IMG/VR virus record: IMGVR_UViG_3300025426_000101
Location: 1 to 27,990 of that record
Length of the DNA: 27,990 nt
Strand: one strand, 5' to 3'
Origin: a virus
Within the stretch, counting starts at the first letter, position 1. Each line of letters starts with the position of its first letter. Below, piece by piece: positions 1 through 5,618 of the stretch. Under the pieces are notes generated by a model. The model saw only the letters and a program-made list of their open reading frames with translations, did no database searches and had not been told where the DNA came from. A program made the translations under genes and the position numbers.

Positions 1-417
1 TAGGGTCTGAGTCAGTGCACGCTCGGTGTACGTCATCTTGCGTATCTCTTCGCGCACCTTAATCGGTATGCGAACTAGGTTCTCCTCGTCGTCCTGCCCA
101 CGCTCTACCCCACGCAGGATAAACCGCTTGGCAAAGGTCGCGAACTTGGCGCCGTTCTTTGGCACCCACTGACGTGCCGCCTTGATGAGCGCCTCGTTGC
201 CCATGCCAATCAAGTCCTCCTGAGGCGTGCGTGAGTGGTTCCACGCGGTCAGCTTGCGCACCGTGTACACCACAAAGCGCAGGTTGTGCGTCACTAGCCT
301 GTCCAGTGCCTGCTCGTCACCTTGCTGAATGCGACGTGACAGCTCGTACTCCTCTGCCGAGTCCAGCACTGGTATGCCGTACAGTGACTGCAGGTAGTCA
401 GTTAAAAAGTCGTTCAT
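1..417 (-). CDS. RNA polymerase sigma-70-family factor (partial, C-terminus beyond window)
   Basis: Reading the minus strand from the ATG at 417 gives 139 codons without a stop, running off the left edge. Residues about 5-48 match sigma region 1.2 (YLQSLYGIPVLDSAEEYELS, then GDEQALDRLV). Residues about 45-108 match region 2 (NLRFVVYTVRKL, DLIGMGNEALIKAA, FATFAKRFILRGVER), the part that binds core polymerase and the -10 element. The following VRIPIKVREEIRKM resembles the start of region 3. This is the architecture of primary-type (RpoD/RpoH-like) sigma factors rather than ECF sigmas. Its ATG overlaps the stop of the upstream gene as TAATG, so translation is probably coupled. Inference: it redirects host RNA polymerase to phage promoters, possibly the GCGTATTAGT sites in this window. 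Regions 3 and 4 are not visible. Confidence 0.85.
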   Translation of the reverse strand, partial: MNDFLTDYLQSLYGIPVLDSAEEYELSRRIQQGDEQALDRLVTHNLRFVVYTVRKLTAWNHSRTPQEDLIGMGNEALIKAARQWVPKNGAKFATFAKRFILRGVERGQDDEENLVRIPIKVREEIRKMTYTERALTQTL

Positions 418-671
418 TATGAGTCCATCCATATAAGAGTTGTTGCCACGGCCGCGGCTATTAGCAATGGCCACAGCTGTGGAAAGAAAAAACACAACAC
501 AATAAATCCAGCCAGTGCCACCATGCCCCTATAACCTATCTTGGCAAACAACACTGGAAAGCCCTTGTAAGCCACGTAAAGCAGTTGTGCCGCGGCTATT
601 AGTAACGATACTCCGACGATAAATTGCACCTTGTGTCCTTTCGATGGTTTATGCCCGTGATGTCCGCTCAA
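417..671 (-). CDS. Small two-helix membrane protein
   Basis: An 84-residue protein with a short His/Lys-rich N-terminus (about residues 1-14) and two hydrophobic stretches, about 15-36 and 46-80. This predicts a small integral membrane protein with two or three helices. The start is a TTG, chosen because AGGAGG lies about 7 nt upstream and no ATG occurs before mid-protein. The TTG overlaps the stop of the preceding gene as TTGA. Its own stop overlaps the sigma-factor start. The position after the early genes and before sigma does not identify a function. A holin-like role is possible from the topology alone but unsupported. Confidence 0.65.
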   Translation of the reverse strand: MSGHHGHKPSKGHKVQFIVGVSLLIAAAQLLYVAYKGFPVLFAKIGYRGMVALAGFIVLCFFFPQLWPLLIAAAVATTLIWMDS

Positions 672-847
672 AATGGTGCCTCCTGCAGTATGGCTACTGC
701 GACTTGGTACGGGTTTGCTTTAGGCTCGCGCGGTAGTGTCACCAAGCTCATACCATTGGTTAGGTAGGGGGTAGCCTCCAGCTTTGATACAAACTTCCTG
801 CAGGCCCCTCCAAACTCATCCATGAGGACGTAACGATATTGGCTCAT
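668..847 (-). CDS. Small hypothetical protein, 59 aa
   Basis: The start was placed at the ATG at 847 (MSQYRYVLMDEFG) instead of the longer in-frame extension to 913, because this ATG overlaps the upstream stop as ATGA and the extension lies inside the neighbouring gene. The product is a soluble mixed protein with one cysteine and no recognisable domain. The spacing and overlaps place it in the same minus-strand operon as the sigma factor. Function unknown. Confidence 0.6.
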   Translation of the reverse strand: MSQYRYVLMDEFGGACRKFVSKLEATPYLTNGMSLVTLPREPKANPYQVAVAILQEAPF

Positions 848-1044
848 GGTATGAATGCCTCGCGCTTGAGCTGGTTGCCCAGCTTGTCCTGCAAGTACAT
901 CACCACGTCCCACTCGCCGTCGTCGCGGCCGCGTGAGCGCTCCGCGTTGGTCAGCTTGTCAGCGTACCAGTAAAGCGCACGCTTGATAGCTAGGAACTCC
1001 TCCGCGTCGAGGTTTAACTCAAAGCGGTTAGTGTTGATCTTCAT
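844..1044 (-). CDS. Small hypothetical protein, 66 aa
   Basis: A 66-residue soluble protein with a predicted helical core (about residues 14-34, EEFLAIKRALYWYADKLTNA) and an acidic/basic charged middle. It overlaps both neighbours by ATGA (start at 1044 with the upstream stop, stop at 844-846 with the downstream start), indicating translational coupling. AAGG lies about 10 nt before the ATG. I do not recognise a family. It resembles many small early phage proteins of unknown role. Confidence 0.65.
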   Translation of the reverse strand: MKINTNRFELNLDAEEFLAIKRALYWYADKLTNAERSRGRDDGEWDVVMYLQDKLGNQLKREAFIP

Positions 1045-1310
1045 GCTGACACCTTGCGCACGACGACTGCGTCCACTGCCTTAATTGCTGTGACCTTAGC
1101 CACAGTAGTCACGTCGCAAAACTCGCGAACTAATTTAGGGTCAATGCTGGCTCGGTCGTAGTGTTGCACCTCGGCAATGAAGTCCATTCCTTGGTACTTA
1201 CCTACACCGCGAGCAATGAGCTCAGCCTTGAGCTTACGAGCTGTAGATTCGAGCTCAGCGATCTGCTGGTTAATGATTCCTAAGTCGTCGATCATGTTAT
1301 CTGTAATCAA
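1041..1310 (-). CDS. Hypothetical phage protein with N-terminal coiled coil
   Basis: An 89-residue protein. Residues about 6-35 (DDLGIINQQIAELESTARKL) are heptad-like and should form a coiled coil. The following segment (GVGKYQGMDFIAEVQHYDRA) and the basic C-terminus (AVVVRKVSA) form a short beta-rich part. This layout, coiled coil plus a G-x-Y/F-x-G strand followed by an R-x-S/T-x-D-P motif, recurs in small phage proteins of unknown function. Start: TTG at 1310 with AAGGAG seven bases upstream. The ATG five codons in lacks a well-spaced Shine-Dalgarno. It is coupled by ATGA to the next gene. Confidence 0.65.
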   Translation of the reverse strand: MITDNMIDDLGIINQQIAELESTARKLKAELIARGVGKYQGMDFIAEVQHYDRASIDPKLVREFCDVTTVAKVTAIKAVDAVVVRKVSA

Positions 1311-1339
1311 TTTAATTCTCCTTTGTGTGTTTTCTAAAA

Positions 1340-1585
1340 TTATACCACGACTGATTCGTGCATTGTTTTGTTGATCTCGCGTATCAGGCTTGCGTCCTCA
1401 AACCACATAACGCGTGCGTACGTCCTGCGTGTTGGCTTGCGCGGTGTGCTTTCAGGCGCGTCGCCTGTGTGCACGAACAACGCGAAGGCGTAGCACGCCA
1501 GCTTGTCAGTCGCGCACTTGGTTGCGTGCACGCACCCGTCGCACGGCATTGGCTCATTTAAAAACTTTCTCATTTTAAAGTTCAT
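1340..1585 (-). CDS. Small cysteine-cluster (putative zinc-binding) protein
   Basis: An 81-residue protein beginning MNFKMRKFLNEPMPCDGC. Cysteines in the pattern C-x2-C-x5-C-x6-C (residues about 15-32) followed by an aromatic stretch (YAFALFV) match a small phage and bacterial family with a Cys4 cluster, likely zinc-binding. The start at 1585 was chosen over an upstream in-frame ATG at 1606 because AGGAG lies seven bases before it and the longer form overlaps the upstream gene. The C-terminal half (PRKPTRRTYARVMWFED) is basic, so nucleic-acid binding is possible but unproven. Confidence 0.7.
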   Translation of the reverse strand: MNFKMRKFLNEPMPCDGCVHATKCATDKLACYAFALFVHTGDAPESTPRKPTRRTYARVMWFEDASLIREINKTMHESVVV

Positions 1586-1589
1586 AGTA

Positions 1590-1784
1590 TTACTCCTGAT
1601 TATCAAGTTGTTCTAGGTCTTCCTGCCACCATGCCATCACGGTGCATATATCGCTCCACTCTGCGTCGTACTGGGGATCTTGACCCTCAGGTATGCAGTC
1701 CTCGCGATACGCCTCTAGGGCACGCCAAATCGCGCCAAATTGGCTGTCTCTGTCATTACTGGTTACTGGTTTAAATGTCGCCAT
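1590..1784 (-). CDS. Small hypothetical protein, 64 aa
   Basis: An acidic, tryptophan-rich 64-residue protein (EWSDICTVMAWWQEDLEQLD near the C-terminus). AGGAG precedes the ATG at 1784 with good spacing (AGGAGATCAAG-ATG). Its start lies inside the last codons of the upstream gene (14-nt overlap). Its stop is five bases before the Cys-cluster gene start. No family recognised. It could be a small inhibitor or accessory early protein, but nothing in the sequence shows this. Confidence 0.65.
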   Translation of the reverse strand: MATFKPVTSNDRDSQFGAIWRALEAYREDCIPEGQDPQYDAEWSDICTVMAWWQEDLEQLDNQE

Positions 1785-1971
1785 CTTGATCTCCTGTGTC
1801 CCAATTGCTTACTGCCACAAATACCTGCTGGATGTCGCACTTTGGAAACTTCTCACGCGCGATACTTACAGCCTCATGCGCGTCCTGCGCCCAAAATTGA
1901 TGCCAGTCATAGTGGCGTGGCTCTTCGTGTGTTGCCAGTTCAATTGCAAATACTTTAGTCTCGTAGCTCAT
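1771..1971 (-). CDS. Small hypothetical protein, 66 aa
   Basis: The reading frame is open further upstream, but the true start is set at the ATG at 1971 (MSYETKVFAIELATHEEPRH), which has GAGGAG seven bases upstream. The upstream extension runs through another gene in a different frame. The sequence, a beta strand followed by helix and strand (AQDAHEAVSIAREKFP, then CDIQQVFVAVSNW), resembles the small alpha/beta proteins of unknown role common in phage early regions. Operon context only. Function unknown. Confidence 0.65.
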   Translation of the reverse strand: MSYETKVFAIELATHEEPRHYDWHQFWAQDAHEAVSIAREKFPKCDIQQVFVAVSNWDTGDQDGDI

Positions 1972-1975
1972 GGTG

Positions 1976-2128
1976 TTACTCCTCATCAAATTCAAAGTTA
2001 ATAGTTTGCTTGCAGTGCAGGCACTGCTCCACATATATGATGCCGTTGTCACTGACCGCCTCAGTCTGAGCCCCATCGTATGGGCAGGTGAACGGAGCGT
2101 CAGCGTCCGCGATAAACACGTCAATCAT
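1976..2128 (-). CDS. Mini zinc-ribbon protein, 50 aa
   Basis: A 50-codon gene read directly from the minus strand: MIDVFIADADAPFTCPYDGA, then a middle ending CLHCKQTINFEFDEE. Two pairs, C-P-Y-D (first cysteine at residue 15) and C-L-H-C, form a plausible zinc ribbon or treble-clef knuckle. The ATG at 2128 overlaps the stop of the upstream 92-aa gene (ATGA). Its 3' end GAGGAGTAA supplies the Shine-Dalgarno of the next gene, a typical compact phage arrangement. Such mini zinc ribbons often contact nucleic acid or RNA polymerase, but the role here is unknown. Confidence 0.7.
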   Translation of the reverse strand: MIDVFIADADAPFTCPYDGAQTEAVSDNGIIYVEQCLHCKQTINFEFDEE

Positions 2129-2403
2129 TTTGGTCCTTTCTTGCTTTCTCTGAGCACGCGTAGATCTTCGCGATACTGCTCCTTGTTCTCTTCGTACTGG
2201 CGACGTGTCATCTCTACGCCACGCTCACCACTGATTGTAGTCGGATCGGGTCGGCACACTAAAATCATGTCGTCAGGTGACTCGACTGGTACCTCGTACA
2301 CTGGCTCCCATGGCACGTCAGGTGCGCTGGGTTGTTTGGACCAAGTCCGTGACACGTAGCGTGCCTCGTCACGTGCCCTACAAATTGCGTTAAGTGATCT
2401 CAT
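2125..2403 (-). CDS. Hypothetical protein, 92 aa
   Basis: A 92-residue charged protein: basic N-terminus (MRSLNAICRARDEARYVSRT), a Pro/Val-rich middle (residues about 30-45), and a strongly charged C-terminal helix (RRQYEENKEQYREDLRVLRE). GGAGG lies six bases before the ATG at 2403, inside the last codons of the preceding gene. It is coupled to the zinc-ribbon gene by ATGA. No family recognised. Confidence 0.65.
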   Translation of the reverse strand: MRSLNAICRARDEARYVSRTWSKQPSAPDVPWEPVYEVPVESPDDMILVCRPDPTTISGERGVEMTRRQYEENKEQYREDLRVLRESKKGPK

Positions 2404-2404
2404 G

Positions 2405-2656
2405 TTAAGCCTCCCATACAGTTAGCTGGGCAGGGTTCTGCCATTCAGCGAATAAATTATACTTGCGCAGTGTCTCAGTAATCACTGGTGACACGCCGAA
2501 CTCCCAGTCAGGGATCATGTGCCCGTCATAGTAGTCACAGAAGTCGTGACCGTCCTCAGCACTAATCCAAAAATTAGGCTGGTCGTCGTGGTACTCACGT
2601 ACCGCTACGCCTTGTTTTTTGAGCGCGTTGAACGCGTTGCGAAAAGCTCTTTTCAT
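2405..2656 (-). CDS. Hypothetical protein, 83 aa
   Basis: An 83-residue protein with a basic N-terminal helix (KRAFRNAFNALKKQ) followed by an acidic, aromatic-rich body (EDGHDFCDYYDGHMIPDWEF). The ATG at 2656 overlaps the upstream stop (ATGA) and has AGGAGG just upstream. The end of the gene (GGGAGGCTTAA) carries the ribosome site for the next gene. No domain recognised. Confidence 0.65.
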   Translation of the reverse strand: MKRAFRNAFNALKKQGVAVREYHDDQPNFWISAEDGHDFCDYYDGHMIPDWEFGVSPVITETLRKYNLFAEWQNPAQLTVWEA

Positions 2657-2880
2657 ACTGCCTCCTGTTTCAGAAATAAATTATATAAACCATCTTTGAC
2701 CTGAGCCAAAGTGTTGCGTACTACATTGGCTGAGCTCGAGAGCTCGACAGCCAACTCACTATCACCACGCGCATTGGCGCAGTCTGCGAGCTCAGTGAGC
2801 TCTTTAATATGCGCTCTGAGCGCATTTTCCATCAACAACGCTTGGCGTTGTGTCAGGAATATATCAAAACCTTTTACCAT
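2653..2880 (-). CDS. Hypothetical helical protein, 75 aa
   Basis: A 75-residue, predicted all-helical protein (long helices at about residues 9-38 and 43-70) with a heptad-like hydrophobic pattern, possibly a helical hairpin. A strong Shine-Dalgarno (AGGAGG) precedes the ATG at 2880. It overlaps the next gene by ATGA. No family recognised. The size and fold would suit a small regulatory or anti-host factor, but this is not shown by the sequence. Confidence 0.65.
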   Translation of the reverse strand: MVKGFDIFLTQRQALLMENALRAHIKELTELADCANARGDSELAVELSSSANVVRNTLAQVKDGLYNLFLKQEAV

Positions 2881-2888
2881 ACATCCTC

Positions 2889-3191
2889 CTATTTGATATG
2901 AATAAATTTAAAGTGGTCTTTAATAAACTTATTAGTATGCGCAATAGCCTGCTTGCGGATCTCGTTGAGCTCCTTGGCGATGTTGTCACCGCTCAGCTCC
3001 TTGATCCAGCCACGACCGTACCACTGCTCGTGGTTAGGGTGGTAGTCCAGCTCGATGCAGTTCTCACCCCACGTGATGCAGAACGACTTGCCACCCTGCT
3101 TTAGGTACTCAGCAAGCGTGCGCATGATGACTGCACGTGATGGCTTGCGCTTGTTGAACTCGATGTCAATTACTGGGAATAGTTGGCTCAT
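2889..3191 (-). CDS. Hypothetical protein, 100 aa
   Basis: A 100-residue protein with an N-terminal strand-helix (LFPVIDIEFNKRKPSRAVIM), a beta-rich centre (KSFCITWGENCIELDYHPNH) and a Lys/His-rich C-terminal helix. GGAG lies five bases before the ATG at 3191. The neighbours are other small minus-strand genes with gaps of 8 and 45 nt. I do not recognise a family. Confidence 0.65.
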   Translation of the reverse strand: MSQLFPVIDIEFNKRKPSRAVIMRTLAEYLKQGGKSFCITWGENCIELDYHPNHEQWYGRGWIKELSGDNIAKELNEIRKQAIAHTNKFIKDHFKFIHIK

Positions 3192-3236
3192 AAAATCTCC
3201 GTTGTGTTGATGTGTCTATTATACTGGGTCACTGGC

Positions 3237-3632
3237 TCACTGAGTGAGCTCGTATGGTTTATCCCAGTCGCCTACGTTCAGGTGAAAGTAGTACGCGGTG
3301 TCAAAGTAGTCCACCTGCGCGTCCGACTTGTCATAGTAGTCCGCGCTCTTAAGCGCGTCAATGATCTCACCGATCACGCGCTGAGGGCGGTGTGTGAAGT
3401 GATCTTCGTACCAGTACGGGTTCACTTGGATGTGGTTGCGTACGTGCAAGTCAAAGTCTTTGCCAGTGGTCTGCTTGAAGTTCTCCATGAAGTCCACTGG
3501 GCCACTGCGTAGGGTGCAGGTGATGCTCATGTGATCCTGCACGCGCAGGCTGTACTTGATGCCCAGTGGTTTGAGCACCTTGTCTAGGTTAGCCTTGATG
3601 ATCTTCTTCTTGTCTTGGTTCATGTATGCCAT
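3237..3632 (-). CDS. Conserved hypothetical phage protein, 131 aa
   Basis: A 131-residue protein. Residues 1-45 (MAYMNQDKKKIIKANLDKVL, then SLRVQDHMSITCTLRSG) follow a pattern I recall from phage proteins of T4-like and other large phages, with a lysine-rich first helix and then alternating strands. The C-terminal half is acidic and Tyr/Asp-rich (SADYYDKSDAQVDYFDTAYY). AGGAG lies seven bases before the ATG at 3632, which fixes the start. The role is unknown. The family assignment is from memory of pattern, not a search. Confidence 0.7.
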   Translation of the reverse strand: MAYMNQDKKKIIKANLDKVLKPLGIKYSLRVQDHMSITCTLRSGPVDFMENFKQTTGKDFDLHVRNHIQVNPYWYEDHFTHRPQRVIGEIIDALKSADYYDKSDAQVDYFDTAYYFHLNVGDWDKPYELTQ

Positions 3633-3643
3633 GGTGTAGCTCC

Positions 3644-3775
3644 TTATTGGTTATGGTGTAGTTCGTCCATCAGCATGGCCCACTCAATCTCTGCGTCGGT
3701 CTGCTCAAGCTCGTCAACGCCGTAGCGTCTCTCTAGCTCTTCAAGTACTTCGGATAGTGGTAGATCTTTGGTCAT
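3644..3775 (-). CDS. Small acidic protein, 43 aa
   Basis: A 43-codon gene read from the minus strand (MTKDLPLSEVLEELERRYGV at its start, ending MLMDELHHNQ). It is acidic and almost wholly helical. GAGGAG precedes the ATG at 3775 with good spacing, and that ATG overlaps the upstream stop (ATGA). The overlap, the ribosome site and the 11-nt gap to the next gene make it a believable gene despite its size. Function unknown. Confidence 0.6.
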   Translation of the reverse strand: MTKDLPLSEVLEELERRYGVDELEQTDAEIEWAMLMDELHHNQ

Positions 3776-3948
3776 GTTAGCTCCTCAAGTTTATGTAGTA
3801 CATCAGTATAGCCGTCGTTACGTTGCAGGACGCCGTCCTTGGCGCGTTTAGTAGCTTGGCGTAGGTTGTTGTCAGTGAACTCCCAGTAATGCGTCACAGC
3901 CCCGTCTATGGGGTCTGTGTACGTTGCTCTGTATCGTTTGTTGGTCAT
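3772..3948 (-). CDS. Small hypothetical protein, 58 aa
   Basis: A 58-codon gene read from the minus strand, starting MTNKRYRATYTDPIDGAVTH and ending HKLEELT. The N-terminal half has beta character (RYRATYTDP, then HYWEFTDN) followed by a Lys/Arg-rich helix. AAGGAGG lies upstream of the ATG at 3948. The gene overlaps the next by ATGA and the previous by none (10-nt gap). No family recognised. Confidence 0.6.
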   Translation of the reverse strand: MTNKRYRATYTDPIDGAVTHYWEFTDNNLRQATKRAKDGVLQRNDGYTDVLHKLEELT

Positions 3949-3957
3949 GTTGCCTCC

Positions 3958-4602
3958 TTATGCGGTTTGTAAAGTGCGCCAAGAGCGCGGTGACATCCAA
4001 GATTTTAACACCCTGCCAGTACTCTCTTGCGTGTAGTTGAACCACAAGCGCTGTCCGTCTTGCTGTACTGCTGTCATCACTAACCCCTTGGCGTTGACGC
4101 GCTTGTCACCAGCCTGAATGCGCTCGGCTGGTACTGGCTTAGCTACTACTGCCAGCTCAGTGCCGTGCACCTTGTCAGCCAGTGCGCTCATCATCTTAGC
4201 GAAGTCTTCACCAGCCTTAGCACGGTACGTCATCAGGTAAGCCTCATGCTTACGAATGTCTTGTTGGCGATACTCAGGCGCATCGGCAAACAATGCCACT
4301 TCTGCTACGCGCTTGCCGTCTACCATCTTCATGTAGCCAGTCTTGTACTCGACTGGGTCGTGCATGCCTGCCAGTGTCTCTTCTGCCTTGATGCGCAGGT
4401 CGTGGGCTTGTTTTAATACATCAGCGATCATGCTGTCAGTCTCAGTACGACGCTTTTCAAGCGGTGCGTAGCGGTGACCTTGACATACGCCTTGGAACCA
4501 GCCGTTAGCTACTGTGTAGCCGTGAGCTGAGATGCCGCCGCGTACTGCCTGCTGACGTCCACAGCACTGGCAGTGACCGCGTGTTTGAGTTGATGTTGCC
4601 AT
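3958..4602 (-). CDS. Zinc-finger-type conserved phage/plasmid protein, 214 aa
   Basis: The N-terminus carries a Cys cluster (residues 11-14, CQCC, plus C40 and H43 in GVCQGHRYAPLE) around a HGYTVANGWF segment. This layout is a recurrent N-terminal module of uncharacterised plasmid and phage proteins and is probably zinc-binding. A charged helical middle (about 45-150) and a beta-rich C-terminus (KGLVMTAVQQDGQRLWFNYT, about 170-214) follow. AGGAG lies upstream of the ATG at 4602. The 75-nt gap before it is occupied by a hammerhead ribozyme whose cleavage would leave this gene at the head of a processed operon mRNA. Molecular function unknown. Confidence 0.75.
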   Translation of the reverse strand: MATSTQTRGHCQCCGRQQAVRGGISAHGYTVANGWFQGVCQGHRYAPLEKRRTETDSMIADVLKQAHDLRIKAEETLAGMHDPVEYKTGYMKMVDGKRVAEVALFADAPEYRQQDIRKHEAYLMTYRAKAGEDFAKMMSALADKVHGTELAVVAKPVPAERIQAGDKRVNAKGLVMTAVQQDGQRLWFNYTQESTGRVLKSWMSPRSWRTLQTA

Positions 4603-4619
4603 GGTGATAGCTCCTTTAG

Positions 4620-4681
4620 TTAATTGATCTCATCAGTACCAGCCTAACTGGTAGACAGCCGTGAGGCTGTTTCGATCTTAA
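4620..4681 (-). ncRNA. Hammerhead ribozyme, type II (open stem II)
   Basis: Read 5' to 3' on the minus strand the parts are, in order: GATC (4677-4674), GAAA core (4673-4670), stem III CAGCC / loop UCAC (4664-4661) / GGCTG, U16.1 (4655), C17 (4654), stem I TACCAG (4653-4648) / loop of 5 / CTGGTA (4642-4637), core CTGATGA (4636-4630), GATC (4629-4626). Stem III has six pairs counting A15.1-U16.1, stem I has six and stem II has four, extended by TTAA/TTAA around an AA bulge. All conserved core nucleotides are present, and the cleavage triplet is GUC, placing the cut between 4654 and 4653. The RNA ends enter through stem II, hence type II. It starts at the stop codon of the 49-aa gene and ends just before the Shine-Dalgarno of the 214-aa gene. 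Confidence 0.93.
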
Positions 4682-4827
4682 TATCCAGCATCCCACTGGC
4701 ATCCGTTGTCAATCCATCGTGCCTCGTCTTTGGCAGTTTGATAGAGCTCATCTTGCCAGTCGTCATAACCTTGGCAATCTTCTGCGTTATCAAACTCTGT
4801 ACCGTCTTTGGCGATGTATTTAGTCAT
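4678..4827 (-). CDS. Small acidic protein, first gene of minus operon, 49 aa
   Basis: A 49-codon gene read from the minus strand (MTKYIAKDGTEFDNAEDCQG at its start, ending NGCQWDAGY). It is acidic and rich in Asp, Trp and Tyr. AGGAG precedes the ATG at 4827 with eight bases between. It is the promoter-proximal gene of the minus-strand operon, preceded by a long non-coding leader. Its TAA stop is part of stem II of the hammerhead ribozyme, so ribosomes terminating here would touch the ribozyme fold. Function unknown. Confidence 0.65.
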   Translation of the reverse strand: MTKYIAKDGTEFDNAEDCQGYDDWQDELYQTAKDEARWIDNGCQWDAGY

Positions 4828-4862
4828 AGTGATTCTCCTATTGATTGGTTAGTACTGCCTCG

Positions 4863-5047
4863 AGAGCACTGCATTGCAATGCGCTCTGAGCACTACTATC
4901 TGCCAGCTGTTGGGACACCCTACCCCGCTGGTACTTCTTTAGAGCTCCATCCACTGTCTAGGCGGAGCTCACAGGCACCTATGCACCTGATCTGCCACAC
5001 GTTTTACAAGGCTGGTACTTAGTCACCTTGCACTGGTAACGCCAGTG
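4863..5047 (-). other. Structured 5' leader of the minus operon (several hairpins)
   Basis: Three perfect or near-perfect inverted repeats lie upstream of the 49-aa gene: AGAGC/GCTCT around the palindrome GCATTGCAATGC (4863-4887), GAGCTCC/GGAGCTC with a 15-nt spacer (4942-4948 and 4964-4970), and CACTGG/CCAGTG with a 5-nt loop (5031-5047). The segment AAGTACCAGC also occurs twice in the minus-strand reading. If transcription starts near 5140, the leader would be about 310 nt and highly folded. No known riboswitch or ribozyme core was recognised in it. Confidence 0.45.
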
Positions 5048-5146
5048 AGTCGATCGCTCGGCTAGTGGGCTCTTCGCTTAGTTACTGCATGACACGCTGA
5101 ACTGTGGCACCGCTCCTAATCACCTGACTGCCTTACAACAGACTCC

Positions 5147-5152
5147 ATTATA
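5147..5152 (-). promoter_or_regulatory. Possible -10 box (TATAAT) for the minus operon
   Basis: The minus strand reads TGACTATAATGG, a perfect sigma-70 -10 hexamer, about 320 nt upstream of the first minus-strand gene. No convincing TTGACA-like -35 is present at 16-18 bp, so it is only a candidate host-sigma early promoter. Confidence 0.3.
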
Positions 5153-5298
5153 GTCACAGATATACGCATTTTGATTCCACGATGTGAAATAATTCGGAGT
5201 GTGCACTAACATAATTTGGTCACTGGAAAACGGACAGCTAACCCCCGTGGTTACTGGAATACTAGAGATCTCAGAGAGTTGAGGGGTAAGTATCACCT

Positions 5299-5353
5299 GA
5301 TAGCGATCGCGTCTCTATGGCCCGATTAGGGGCATTGCTGGGGATTCGCTATC
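5299..5353. repeat. Inverted repeat GATAGCGA / TCGCTATC
   Basis: GATAGCGA (5299-5306) and TCGCTATC (5346-5353) form an 8-bp inverted repeat with a 39-nt loop. An overlapping alternative stem CCCGAT (5321-5326) / ATCGGG (5351-5356) and the palindrome GCGATCGC (5303-5310) lie in the same block. It may be a cruciform or protein-binding site in the divergent control region. Confidence 0.45.
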
Positions 5354-5357
5354 GGGC

Positions 5358-5480
5358 AATATCGCCACCTCACGTCCACCCACCCTCTCAGGCTCTCGCG
5401 TGCGCGTACCACTCAGCCACACCACCACACTGCACCACCGCGCCCACTCCACCACCCCACCAGCCTGCCGTCCCTAGCAC
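5358..5480. repeat. C/A-rich (minus-strand G-rich) low-complexity tract
   Basis: The plus strand is dominated by CCAC and CACC units. The minus strand carries runs such as GGTGGGGTGGTGG, able to form a two-tier G-quadruplex or an R-loop. It is not coding: open frames across it are Pro/His-rich artefacts without ribosome sites. The strand asymmetry is unlike the rest of the window. Confidence 0.5.
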
Positions 5481-5618
5481 ACTGCCAGCTCAGCGTCAAG
5501 CAATACCCATACTGCCAGTGTGGTTATTAGCTGGGCCAGCACGCTGGGGCCCGCGTCCACTCTGTCCCCATTACTAGCAGTCAGGGTGGGTGAGTGCCAG
5601 CGTGGGGCGCGAGGGGCT

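Noticed and set aside
59-244. 61-aa minus-strand open frame at the left end
   Set aside because: It lies inside the sigma-factor gene in another frame, and the sigma frame shows clear conserved regions.
4637-4681. tRNA-like element on the plus strand (CTGGTAGA, hairpin, TTTCGATC)
   Set aside because: The anticodon-like hairpin has a 4-nt loop and there is no 7-bp acceptor or proper T-arm. The same bases form a full hammerhead on the minus strand.
4738-5022. 94-aa plus-strand open frame with a hydrophobic start
   Set aside because: It is antisense to the 49-aa gene and the structured leader, has no ribosome site, and its composition changes abruptly.
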